64,000 nt of DNA from Stigmatella ashevillena (lineage in GTDB: Bacteria > Myxococcota > Myxococcia > Myxococcales > Myxococcaceae), in assembly GCF_028368975.1 (NCBI RefSeq), contig NZ_JAQNDM010000002.1:8364425-8428424 (forward strand), written 5' to 3'. Made by a program: the position numbers and the translations under genes. Positions 38,451 to 45,971 of the stretch are shown in pieces. How positions within the stretch are numbered: the stretch's first letter is position 1; every line of letters starts with the position of its first letter. Under the pieces are notes generated by a model, which did not search any database, was not told the DNA's origin, and worked only from the letters and a program-made list of their open reading frames with translations.

Positions 38451-39227
38451 ATGGGCATGACACTCCTGGTGTTGCACGGGCCGAGCCTGACCTTCCTCAA
38501 GGAGTTCGAGGGACTCGATGGTGTGTTGCGCCTCCGGGCCGCCAGCCACGGCCTGGCGCTGAAGATCGTCCAGTCCAACCACGAAGGCGTGCTCATCGAC
38601 ACCCTTCAGGCCGAGCGCCGGGGCATTGATGGGGTGGTGGTGAATCCCGCGGGCCTCTTCTCTTCCTATCCGCTCCGGGATGCGCTGGAGACGATGGGCG
38701 TGCCCGTCTTCGAGGTGCACCTGGAGGGGGCCCGCGCGAAGCTGTCCGTGTTGAAAGAGGTGTGCACGGAGCAGTTTTCGGGGAAGGGGGCCGATCCCTA
38801 TCTCCAGGCGATCGACCAATTCATCCAGACGAAGACCTCGGCGGGCGGTGGGAAGGGCAAGGCCGCGGCGGTCTCGAAGATGAAGACGCTGGGCCGGAAG
38901 ATTCCCCGGGAGCCCAAGGCTTCCCCGTCTTCGCCCGCGGGGAAGACGCTGGGCCGGAGCGCGAAGGCCCTCTCCTCGGAGGGCATGCTCTCCCGGAAGT
39001 TGATACGCCAGAAGATCGCCGAGCGGCTCGCGGGTAAGCTGTCCGCCGCGGAGCTGGCCACCTGGGCGCGCATGCAGTGGATGGAAGTGCAGCGGGGCGC
39101 CCCCGCCGAGAGTGGTTATCGAGACATGCTGGAGGACAGCCTGCAGACCCTGACCCTTTCCACGATGCCCGCGAGCCGCCTGACGGACGAGCAACTCGTG
39201 GACCTGATGGCGCAGCTCGAAGGATGA
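38451..39227 (+). CDS. Degenerate type II 3-dehydroquinase (AroQ)-like protein with C-terminal extension
   Basis: 258 residues; AAGGGAGA precedes the ATG. Residues 1-125 keep the AroQ flavodoxin-like frame: LLVLHGPSL, QSNHEGVLIDTLQ, VVNPAGLFSSYPLRDAL and VFEVHLEG. The active-site loop is changed: where enzymes have NGPNLN...GxREP...YG, this protein reads HGPSLTFLKEFEG, so the essential Arg and Tyr are gone. It may therefore be inactive and only bind. Residues 130-258 add a Lys/Pro-rich linker with two MKTLGR/GKTLGR-like copies and a helical tail. The stop overlaps the rsmB start (ATGA). The role is unknown; the context suggests translation or ribosome maturation. Confidence 0.8.
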   Translation: MGMTLLVLHGPSLTFLKEFEGLDGVLRLRAASHGLALKIVQSNHEGVLIDTLQAERRGIDGVVVNPAGLFSSYPLRDALETMGVPVFEVHLEGARAKLSVLKEVCTEQFSGKGADPYLQAIDQFIQTKTSAGGGKGKAAAVSKMKTLGRKIPREPKASPSSPAGKTLGRSAKALSSEGMLSRKLIRQKIAERLAGKLSAAELATWARMQWMEVQRGAPAESGYRDMLEDSLQTLTLSTMPASRLTDEQLVDLMAQLEG

Positions 39228-40540
39228 GCGCCCGGACCCTTGCCATCCAGGTGCTGGCGCGTGTGCGCGCCACCGACGCCTACCTCAACGTCGTCCTCGA
39301 CACGGCCCTGTCCGAAGCGCCCCCGAAGGATGCGCGCGACGCCGCGCTCGCCACGGAGCTGTCCTACGGCACCACCCGTCGGCAGCTCGCGCTCGACTAC
39401 GCCATCACCCGCTTCGCGGACCGGAAGTTGGATGCGATGGAGGACCGCGTTCTCGCCGCCTTGCGAGTCGGGGCCTACCAGCTCTTCCATACCCGGGTGC
39501 CCGCGCGCGCGGCGGTCGCCGAGACGGTGCAGGCCCTCAAGGACCTGGGCGTCGAGCGCGCCGCCGGCTTTGTCAACGCCATCCTGCGCAAGCTGGCCGC
39601 GCTGCCCGCGGCGCCGCTGCCGCCCGAGAGCGATGTGGCCGAGTACCTCTCCATCCGGGAGAGCCACCCGAAGTGGCTGGTGGAGCGGTGGCTGCGCCAG
39701 TTCGGCCGCGAGCGTGCCGAGGCGATGCTGGTGGCCGACAACCAGACGCCGCCGGTGGTGGTGCGCACGAACACCACGAAGGTGACGCGCGAGGCGTTGC
39801 TGGCCCAGTTCCGCGAGGTGGGGTTGGAGGTTCAGCCCACGTCCGTGTCCCCGGTGGGCATTGTCCTGCCCTCCCTGGGGCGGCTGGAGGACGTGTACGG
39901 CTATTCCGAGGGGCTCTGGCAGGTGCAGGATGAGGCGGCCCAGCTCGTGGGCGTGTACTCCGCCATTCCGGAGAACGCGCGCATGCTGGATGTCTGTGCG
40001 GCGCCTGGAGGCAAGGCGTGCCACCAGGCCGAGACGCACGAGGTGGTGGCCATGGATCTCCATGCCAACAAGCTGCCGAAGATCGTCTCGGAGGCGAAGC
40101 GGCTGGGGTTGCTGAGCAGGCTTCGCGCGGTGGCGCACGATGCCACCCGGCCCTATTCCGAAGAGCTGGGAGCGTTCCAGGCGGTGTTGGTGGACGCGCC
40201 GTGCTCCGGGTTGGGCACCCTGCGCCGCCACCCGGAGTTGCGCTACCGGCGCAGCGAGGCGGACCTGGGACGGCTGGCCACGCTCCAGCGCCGCATCTTG
40301 GAGAACTGCCAGGAGGTGGTGCCCCCCGGAGGGCTCCTGGTCTACGCGGTCTGCACCCTGGAGCCGCAGGAGGGACAGGACCAGGTGGACATGTTCCTGC
40401 GCAGCCACCCCGAGTGGACGGCGGAGCCACCGGTGCTCTCGGGCGTGAAGCTCCCCATGAGTCAGGCATGGCTGCGCACGCTGCCCGGCCCGGAAGGGTG
40501 GGACGGCTTCTTCGCCGCCCGCCTGCGCAAGCTGTACTGA
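39224..40540 (+). CDS. rsmB: 16S rRNA (cytosine-967-C5)-methyltransferase RsmB
   Basis: 438 residues from the ATG at 39224. The NusB-like RNA-binding domain covers 1-135 (QVLARVRATDAYLN, ELSYGTTRRQLALDYAI). The methyltransferase domain has the SAM loop LDVCAAPGGKACH, motif IV DAPCSGLGTLRRHPEL and motif VI VYAVCTLEPQEG; the two motif cysteines are the release and attack residues of m5C enzymes. The usual PGGKTTH is PGGKACH here, a mild change. It is the last gene of the fmt operon and runs convergently into the Rieske gene with 1 bp between the stops. Confidence 0.95.
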   Translation: MSARTLAIQVLARVRATDAYLNVVLDTALSEAPPKDARDAALATELSYGTTRRQLALDYAITRFADRKLDAMEDRVLAALRVGAYQLFHTRVPARAAVAETVQALKDLGVERAAGFVNAILRKLAALPAAPLPPESDVAEYLSIRESHPKWLVERWLRQFGRERAEAMLVADNQTPPVVVRTNTTKVTREALLAQFREVGLEVQPTSVSPVGIVLPSLGRLEDVYGYSEGLWQVQDEAAQLVGVYSAIPENARMLDVCAAPGGKACHQAETHEVVAMDLHANKLPKIVSEAKRLGLLSRLRAVAHDATRPYSEELGAFQAVLVDAPCSGLGTLRRHPELRYRRSEADLGRLATLQRRILENCQEVVPPGGLLVYAVCTLEPQEGQDQVDMFLRSHPEWTAEPPVLSGVKLPMSQAWLRTLPGPEGWDGFFAARLRKLY

Positions 40541-40541
40541 G

Positions 40542-41054
40542 CTACAGGGGCCGGTGGATCCACAGCGAGTGGCCCACGCGCGCGGTGCGGAACACCGCGA
40601 GGGGACGGGTGGCGGGACCTTGAAGCACCTGTCCGTCCTCGCCGAAGCGTGAGCCGTGGCACGGGCACTCCAGGAGTGCTTCCTGGGGCACATAGGCCAC
40701 GCTGCAGGCGCCGTGGGTGCAGATGCTCCACACCGCCGTGTAGCAGTCCTGGGCCGTGTGCAGGACCACCACATCCAACAGGGCCTCGGGGATGCGCACC
40801 GCCGAGAAGCCCCCGGGTTCGAGCAGGGCGGGGTGCTCGGACAGCGGGACTTCCACCCAGCCGTCCTCGGGCCTTCCCGGGAGGACACCGCAGCGCGCGT
40901 TGCCGTCCTCTTCCGGTGGAGGGGAGGGCGAGGGCTCGGCTCCTCCGCACCCGGCACAGGCTGCGGCGAGGGCGCAGGTGCCTCGCAGCAGCGTGCCGAG
41001 CGCCGTCCGGCGGCCGATCCGCTGAACAGAAGGAGGAGCCCCCGCCGTGCTCAC
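40542..41054 (-). CDS. Exported Rieske [2Fe-2S] protein
   Basis: 170 residues. The N-terminus IGRRTALGTLLRGTCALAAACAGC has a twin arginine followed by a hydrophobic stretch, a likely Tat signal, with lipobox-like Cys near 33-36. The cluster ligands are C112-x-H114 in CTHGAC and C130-x2-H133 in CPCHGS; C117 and C132 can form the stabilising disulfide of respiratory-type Rieske domains. No oxygenase or cytochrome partner is next to it. Its start overlaps the stop of the surface lipoprotein gene (ATGA), so it is the third gene of the cobalamin-riboswitch operon. An electron-transfer or cobalamin-reducing role outside the cytoplasm is a guess from context. Confidence 0.9.
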   Translation of the reverse strand: MSTAGAPPSVQRIGRRTALGTLLRGTCALAAACAGCGGAEPSPSPPPEEDGNARCGVLPGRPEDGWVEVPLSEHPALLEPGGFSAVRIPEALLDVVVLHTAQDCYTAVWSICTHGACSVAYVPQEALLECPCHGSRFGEDGQVLQGPATRPLAVFRTARVGHSLWIHRPL

Positions 41055-41767
41055 GGAGAGGGCCCCAGCAGGCTCACACCGTTGACGACGGCCACCGCGT
41101 CCAGATCGAACCCTCCGGAAGTGCCGCTGTAGCCGTTGGCGCCACTGTCACGGATGCGCACGAAGCGCGCCCGAGAGAGCCCGAGCGCCGCCAGATCGAA
41201 CCCATCGCCCCCGGCCACGGCGGGGTCCGTGGGGCTGATGCCGTTGTCGGGGTGGGAGAACACGGGCTTGACGCCCGCGCACCCGGGGAAGCCGCCGGCA
41301 CGGTTCGTGGCGTCGCAGGGAAACTCGCTCCACGTCACGCCGTCGTCGCTCACCGCCACCACGCCCGTTTCGGGGAATCGCACGAAGGCATTCTCGAAGA
41401 CGATCAGGTCCACGCCGGGGCCATCCACCACGGCGATGTCGGTGAACTCCAGGACGATGACGCCTTGCCGTCCCAGGCTGAGCACGTCCAGGGAGCCGGC
41501 GCTGCTGCCTTCACCCCGGGGCGGCCCGAGCACGACAGTCGGAAACAGGTCCTGGCCGAAGCCCGCCGACGCCCCAGGCTGAAACGAGACCACGCGGTCC
41601 GCGAAGGGATTGGCAGGGGGGGAGATTTCGGGATCGGTGCCCGCGTCCTCCTGCTCGCCGTTCCCATCCCCGGGCTCCTTGTCTCCCGAGCCACCACAGG
41701 CGGTCAGGCCCAGGAACGTGGCCAGCCCCAGACTCCACATCCATGAGGGAAGCGAGGGTGTTCTCAT
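41051..41767 (-). CDS. Surface lipoprotein of B12-regulated operon
   Basis: 238 residues. The lipobox LTAC (C24) is followed by an acidic flexible linker (GDKEPGDGNGEQEDAGTDPE). The folded part is beta-rich with typical segments VVSFQPGASAGFGQD, VVLGPPRGEGSSAGSLDVL, LGRQGVIVLEFTD and VDLIVFENAF. This matches a widespread cell-surface protein family, often annotated only as such, that I recall near cobalamin transport genes in other bacteria. Two cysteines in the mature part (FPCDATNRAGGFPGC) may bridge. Coupled by 4-nt overlaps to both neighbours. I infer a role in capturing cobalamin or a corrinoid at the surface. Confidence 0.82.
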   Translation of the reverse strand: MRTPSLPSWMWSLGLATFLGLTACGGSGDKEPGDGNGEQEDAGTDPEISPPANPFADRVVSFQPGASAGFGQDLFPTVVLGPPRGEGSSAGSLDVLSLGRQGVIVLEFTDIAVVDGPGVDLIVFENAFVRFPETGVVAVSDDGVTWSEFPCDATNRAGGFPGCAGVKPVFSHPDNGISPTDPAVAGGDGFDLAALGLSRARFVRIRDSGANGYSGTSGGFDLDAVAVVNGVSLLGPSP

Positions 41768-43101
41768 GGCTGGTGGATGCGGACGAGCCGCTCTCCGTTC
41801 TTGTCGGACACGCCCACCAGCAAGTCTCCGCCCAGATGCGTGAGCGACTGGAGCTGGGTGCAGCTGTCGACGAACTTCAGCACGGGGGTGGTGGCCCCGG
41901 GGGTCACGGTCTGTGGCGTGCCGCTGAGGGGCAGCGCGATGCGTGAAACGTCCGTGTAGACCGGAGGCCAGCCCGAATCATCTCCGAGCAGCAGGGCCAC
42001 GCCGTCGCCGAAGGCCGCCACGTTGAGGATGCTGCTGCCGGGGGTGAGCTCGGTGGCGTCCGCGAGGTTGAATGGCACGCCGTTGGTGAGCGCCGGCTGA
42101 TAGAGGGAGGGGGCCGCGGCGCGCAGGCGGTTGGTGAAGACCGTCCCGTCGAAGTAGCCCAGCACGGCCACACCATTTTCCGTCACCGCCGTGTACCCGC
42201 TGGAGGCCTCCCAGGCAGGGTCGAACGTGGCGAGCAACGAGGTGGTGGGCGGATCCGTCTGGGGTTGCAGGGCGTAGATGCCCACCTCGGGCGTGGCGTT
42301 GCCCAGACCCAGGCCATTGATGAGGAAGGCATTGGGGAGCGCGGCGGCGGTGTAGTTGCCGGGCGCGGAGAGGTACTGGAGGCTGGAGGGCGCAGCGGTC
42401 GGGTAGAGGGAGACGTAGCCGGGGAAATTGGCCCCGGACTTGGTGTAGCCGCTGAGCAGCCGCGAGCCATCGTTCACCAGGTAGCCGCCCAGGAAGAACG
42501 TGCCGCCGCGGTCCGAGGGCTCGATGACCGAGAACAGGGACTGGGAGTTGGCCTGGATCGAGGGCCACGTTCCCAGCGAATACACGTTCTGGTCCGCGCC
42601 GCTCAGGCCATAGACGGTGTACAGCGGGCCGGGGCCCACGGCCGTCACCGCGATGATGCCCGCAGGAAGCCCGGCGGATTCCGTGGCGGCGAAGCCGGTT
42701 TGCAGTTGAAGCGTGCCCAGCTTCGGGTCGTGCGCCACCGAGCACGGGCCCGTGCCTCCGTCGGTGTCTGGCCCCGCGTCGGTAGGCCCCGCGTCGGTAG
42801 GCCCCGCGTCGGTAGGCCCCGCGTCGGTAGGCCCCGCGTCGGTGGGCCCCGCGTCGGTGTCTGGCCCCGCGTCATTGCCCGAGCCCGCATCCGGGGGCGC
42901 TCCGCCCGGGTACAGGGGGACACACTTCTCTTCCTGGCAGACATAGGGATTGCGCGGGTCGCTCCGCTCGGGAGTGCCCTGGCAATCAAAGGAATTGATG
43001 CACTCCTCGCCGCAGCCGGTGCTCAGGCTTGCGAGGGCGAGGGTGCCCAGGACAGGCAGCCATCGCGTCCACTTCGTTCCCAGTCTCATCGTGTTCTTCA
43101 T
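41764..43101 (-). CDS. DAGP-linker lipoprotein, probable beta-propeller, first gene of B12 riboswitch operon
   Basis: 445 residues; the ATG at 43101 has GGAG five bases upstream. Signal peptide with lipobox STGC (C30). A Cys-rich short module (CGEECINSFDCQG...CQEEKC) comes next, then a PTDAGPTDAGP linker (about 73-112) made by 15-bp DNA repeats. The remaining 330 residues are rich in Gly, aromatic and beta-type repeats (GPLYTVYGLSGADQNVYSLG; GVAVLGYFDGTVFTNRL; DLLVGVSDKNGERLVRIHQP), suggesting a six- or seven-bladed propeller. BtuG, the Bacteroides surface B12 binder, is also a lipoprotein propeller, which makes the analogy attractive given the riboswitch. No direct similarity is claimed. Confidence 0.82.
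   Translation of the reverse strand: MKNTMRLGTKWTRWLPVLGTLALASLSTGCGEECINSFDCQGTPERSDPRNPYVCQEEKCVPLYPGGAPPDAGSGNDAGPDTDAGPTDAGPTDAGPTDAGPTDAGPTDAGPDTDGGTGPCSVAHDPKLGTLQLQTGFAATESAGLPAGIIAVTAVGPGPLYTVYGLSGADQNVYSLGTWPSIQANSQSLFSVIEPSDRGGTFFLGGYLVNDGSRLLSGYTKSGANFPGYVSLYPTAAPSSLQYLSAPGNYTAAALPNAFLINGLGLGNATPEVGIYALQPQTDPPTTSLLATFDPAWEASSGYTAVTENGVAVLGYFDGTVFTNRLRAAAPSLYQPALTNGVPFNLADATELTPGSSILNVAAFGDGVALLLGDDSGWPPVYTDVSRIALPLSGTPQTVTPGATTPVLKFVDSCTQLQSLTHLGGDLLVGVSDKNGERLVRIHQP
42776..42850 (-). repeat. Five tandem 15-bp units encoding DAGPT repeats
   Basis: GCGTCGGTAGGCCCC occurs four times and GCGTCGGTGGGCCCC once, in exact tandem; a longer variant follows. Read on the minus strand this gives repeated PTDAG. 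Near-identity of the copies indicates recent expansion; linker length probably varies between strains. Confidence 0.92.
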
Positions 43102-43245
43102 GGGTCTCCGCGCTCCTTCGCCCCCTCCGGGCGAATGGCCTTCGAGGCGCGTGCGCGGAGGCGCTCCGGGACGAGCCGGAAGACGCCTCCGTCACCTCCC
43201 CTCGGAGGTTTCGGTGGTAGCCGTGCCGTTGCGCGGCACGGGACC

Positions 43246-43412
43246 TCGGCAGGTCTTCGGACTCACAGGCGCGGAGGGCTCGGAAGAGTCCTCCTTCTAC
43301 TGGCTGTCGCTTCCCAGCCCCGTGAGGGGCCAGTGCTTGCATGGACGGCGGTCGTTCCTGTTCACCGCTGCGGGGCAGTCCCGGAATCACACCGGGTTCC
43401 CTTGAGCACCCA
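43246..43412 (-). promoter_or_regulatory. Cobalamin riboswitch (adenosylcobalamin aptamer)
   Basis: On the minus strand the aptamer reads, in order: GGTGCTCAAGGGAA, CCCGGTGTGATTCCGGGACTG, CCCCGCAGCGGTGA, AAGCACTGG, GCTGGGAAGCGACAGCCAG and GAGTCCGAAGACCTGCC (43262-43248). These are the conserved blocks of the cobalamin riboswitch in the right order and spacing. It starts about 25 nt after a promoter and ends about 145 nt before the first gene. Downstream leader hairpins include CCGTGCC/GGCACGG (43221-43241) and a perfect 7-bp stem at 43117-43135 whose loop is GGAGG, next to the start site. With no U tract, control is probably at translation: cobalamin binding should lower expression. Confidence 0.94.
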
Positions 43413-43443
43413 TGACGTCATGGGCGCGCCGAGGACAGGGCCG

Positions 43444-43472
43444 GGGATAGGCGGCACGCGGGCGTTTGTCAA
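43444..43472 (-). promoter_or_regulatory. Sigma-70 promoter for the B12 riboswitch operon
   Basis: On the minus strand, TTGACA (43472-43467) and TATCCC (43449-43444) are 17 bp apart. The -35 is perfect, the -10 weak. The start would be near 43437, just before the aptamer. Confidence 0.6.
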
Positions 43473-43478
43473 ACGGCA

Positions 43479-43496
43479 CCCCGGATTTGACCGGGG
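43479..43496 (-). terminator. Hairpin after LysR gene
   Basis: CCCCGG (43479-43484) pairs with CCGGGG (43491-43496) around a 6-nt AT-rich loop, 22 bp past the LysR stop and just before the riboswitch promoter. It insulates the B12 operon from LysR transcription. Confidence 0.45.
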
Positions 43497-43517
43497 CCTC
43501 CGACGGGCCCGGACGGG

Positions 43518-44411
43518 CTAGTCGTCGCTGGAGGTGGCCAGCTTGAAGGCGTCGAGCACCGCGGCGGAGGCGCGGTCCAGGTACTTGCCCTTGCGGATCA
43601 GCAGGCCGATGGGGCGCGAGACGGGGCCTTCCGCGAACGGCTTGACCATGAGCGAGTTGGCCTGCACTTCGGCTTGGCAGGTGGACAGCGGCAGGATGGC
43701 CACCCCGAGTCCCATCTCCACCGCGCGCTTGATGGTCTCGACGTTGTCCATCTCCATCACCGGGTTGAGGTCCAGGTTCTTCTCGCGGAACAACCGGTCC
43801 AGCGCCTTGCGCGTGGGGGCCTCCCGGTCAAAGGCGATGAAGGGCACGCCCGACAGGGCCGTGAGGCTCACCTTGGCCTTGCTGGAGAACGGGTGGCTGG
43901 GCGCGCACACCACCGCCAGCTTGTCGTCCCGGAAGGGCAGGATGTCCACGCCCGCGCGCGGCTGGGGGTAGGCGACGATGCCGATCTCCGCCGCCCCGAG
44001 GATGACGTCGTCGTAGACCTGATCATTGCGCCGGTAGTTCAGGCGCATGTTCACCTTGGGGTGCGTCTTGAGCAGCTGCTTCTGCACGCTCTGCAACTCG
44101 TGCAGACCCACCGAGTAGATGGTGGAGACGGTGGTCGTCCCCTGCACCTCGGCGGCCTGCTCGCGGATCTCCTGCTCGACTTCCGCGAAGCGGGCGAGGA
44201 TTTCCTTGCAGCCGCGGAACAGCCGCTCGCCTGCCGGAGTCGGGGTGACCTGGCGCGCGCTGCGCGACAGCAACTTCTGCTCGTAACGGTTCTCCAGCGC
44301 GCGAATCTGCTGGCTGACCGCCGATTGCGTCACGTGATTCAGTTGCGCCGCGCGGGAGAAGGAGCCCGTCTCCACGACGTCACAGAACATCTTCAGGCTT
44401 TCGAGCTGCAT
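43518..44411 (-). CDS. LysR-type transcriptional regulator
   Basis: 297 residues. The N-terminal winged helix-turn-helix is clear (LKMFCDVVETGSFSRAAQLNHVTQSAVSQQIRALE, about 6-41 in parts). A linker helix and a two-lobed effector-binding domain (92-290) follow with ELGIVAYP-like and PFIAFDRE segments. The overall sequence resembles the CysB/Cbl-like branch, but the ligand cannot be told. No target gene is divergent; upstream on the other side is a small membrane protein gene on the same strand. Terminated before the B12 operon. Confidence 0.95.
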   Translation of the reverse strand: MQLESLKMFCDVVETGSFSRAAQLNHVTQSAVSQQIRALENRYEQKLLSRSARQVTPTPAGERLFRGCKEILARFAEVEQEIREQAAEVQGTTTVSTIYSVGLHELQSVQKQLLKTHPKVNMRLNYRRNDQVYDDVILGAAEIGIVAYPQPRAGVDILPFRDDKLAVVCAPSHPFSSKAKVSLTALSGVPFIAFDREAPTRKALDRLFREKNLDLNPVMEMDNVETIKRAVEMGLGVAILPLSTCQAEVQANSLMVKPFAEGPVSRPIGLLIRKGKYLDRASAAVLDAFKLATSSDD

Positions 44412-44467
44412 CGGTGGCGGGTCCTACACCCGCAGCCAGGGATAAGGCTAGAGGTAATTAGCTGGGC

Positions 44468-44809
44468 TTACATGTCCCCCGGTCCTGGAGGGGGCTCAGA
44501 GGGAGGCGCGGAAGGGGGTGGAGGAGGGGAGAGGTAGGGGCGTGCCAGGACAAGGAGGCACAGACCGAGCGCAATCAGCGCGCCGCCGCAGAGGGTCTGA
44601 ACCCTGCCCACGTGCAGGACCGTGTCGACGAGGTCCTCGCACTCCAGCTTGCTGCGCCCCGTGCAGTCCGGATCTCCGAAGAGGCCGCGCAGGCCGTAGA
44701 AGAGCAGCAAGACACCTCCGCTGAACAGCCCGCCGCACAGCCCCAGGAAGGCGGCGCGTGCGAGGCTGGGCAGGGGCGAGCGGCCCGGGCTGTTCGAGGC
44801 AGCGGTCAT
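44468..44809 (-). CDS. Small membrane protein with two helices
   Basis: 113 residues. Two hydrophobic segments (about 15-42 and 75-92) flank a loop that contains two cysteines (GDPDCTGRSKLECEDLV), which could form a disulfide in the periplasm. The C-terminal tail is almost all Pro and Ser. It lies upstream of the LysR gene on the same strand (56 bp) and diverges from the glycosyltransferase. No family recognised. Confidence 0.66.
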   Translation of the reverse strand: MTAASNSPGRSPLPSLARAAFLGLCGGLFSGGVLLLFYGLRGLFGDPDCTGRSKLECEDLVDTVLHVGRVQTLCGGALIALGLCLLVLARPYLSPPPPPSAPPSEPPPGPGDM

Positions 44810-44867
44810 GCGCGAAGGCTACAACGGTGCGGGCACGGGCGCCTCTTCCTGCGTATGCTGAACCGCC

Positions 44868-45968
44868 ATGAGGATCCTCTACGGAGTGGTGGGCGAGGGC
44901 ATGGGCCACGCGACGCGCTCGCGCGTCTTGCTCGAGGAGCTCACCCGGGAGCACGAGGTTCACATCGTCGTCTCGGGCAGGGCCCAGGAGTACCTGTCCC
45001 GGAGCTTCCAGAACGTGCACGGCATCTGGGGGCTCACCCTGGCGTACGAGGGCAACTCGGTGAAGAAGTGGCAGACAGTGCTTCAGAACCTCCAGGGCGC
45101 GGTGACCGGCTGGCCCAGGAACATCCGCCAGTATTTCGAACTGGTGGAGACGTTCCGTCCGGAGGTGGTCGTCAGCGACTTCGAGACGTTCAGCTACCTG
45201 TTCGCCAAAGCCCACCGGCTGCCGGTGATCAGCGTGGACAACATGCAGATCATCAACCGGTGCAGCCACGAGCCGGGGCTGCTGGCGGGGTACGAGGATG
45301 CCTTCGAGGGCACACGGGCCATCGTCAAAGGCAAACTGCCAGGGGCCTTCCACTACCTCATCACCACCTTCTTCTATCCGCCGGTGCGCAAGGAGCGCAC
45401 CACGTTGGCGCCGTCCATCCTGCGGCCGGAGATCCTGGCGGCGAAGTCCGAGCCCGGGGAGCACCTGCTGGTGTACCAGACCGCCACCACCAACACGCGG
45501 CTGCCGGAGATCCTCCAGCAGAGCGGGCTGCCCTGCCGCATCTACGGCGTGCGCAGGCAGATCACCGAGGATCAGGTGGAAGGCAACCTCACCTACAGGC
45601 CCTTCAGCGAGAAGGGCTTCATCGAGGATCTGCGCACGGCGCGCGCGGTGGTGGCCGGGGGCGGATACACGCTGATGAGCGAGGCGGTCTACCTGCACAA
45701 GCCGGTGCTCTCGATTCCCGTCGAGGGCCAGTTCGAGCAGATCATCAATGGGCTCTACCTGGAACGGTTGGGCTACGGGATGCATGCCCGGCAGCTCACG
45801 GGCGAGGCGCTGGGGGAGTTCCTCGCCCGGGTCCCCCAGTGCCAGGAGGCGCTGAAGGGCTATGTGCAGGAGGGCAATGCGAAGATCCTCGCCGCCCTGC
45901 GCGAGCAACTGGCGCGTGCCTACGAGCACCGGGGGCACTGGCGTGCCGAGATGGCGGAGCAGGACTGA
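44868..45968 (+). CDS. MurG/UGT-like glycosyltransferase (GT-B)
   Basis: 366 residues. The start MRILYGVVGEGMGHATRSRVL has the Gly-rich acceptor-side loop (GEGMGHATR) of GT-B enzymes such as MurG. The C-terminal half holds the nucleotide-sugar site: VVAGGGYTLMSEAVYLHKPVLSIP, then the EGQFEQIINGLYLERLGYG segment. It probably uses a UDP-sugar; family members act on teichoic acids, lipids or secondary metabolites. Cytoplasmic or membrane-associated. The ribosome-binding site is weak. The FolB-like gene follows after 3 bp. Confidence 0.87.
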   Translation: MRILYGVVGEGMGHATRSRVLLEELTREHEVHIVVSGRAQEYLSRSFQNVHGIWGLTLAYEGNSVKKWQTVLQNLQGAVTGWPRNIRQYFELVETFRPEVVVSDFETFSYLFAKAHRLPVISVDNMQIINRCSHEPGLLAGYEDAFEGTRAIVKGKLPGAFHYLITTFFYPPVRKERTTLAPSILRPEILAAKSEPGEHLLVYQTATTNTRLPEILQQSGLPCRIYGVRRQITEDQVEGNLTYRPFSEKGFIEDLRTARAVVAGGGYTLMSEAVYLHKPVLSIPVEGQFEQIINGLYLERLGYGMHARQLTGEALGEFLARVPQCQEALKGYVQEGNAKILAALREQLARAYEHRGHWRAEMAEQD

Positions 45969-45971
45969 CCC

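Noticed and set aside
42776-42868. Regular 15-bp repeats considered as a CRISPR array
   Set aside because: There are no spacers, and the repeats are in frame within a lipoprotein gene and encode PTDAG.
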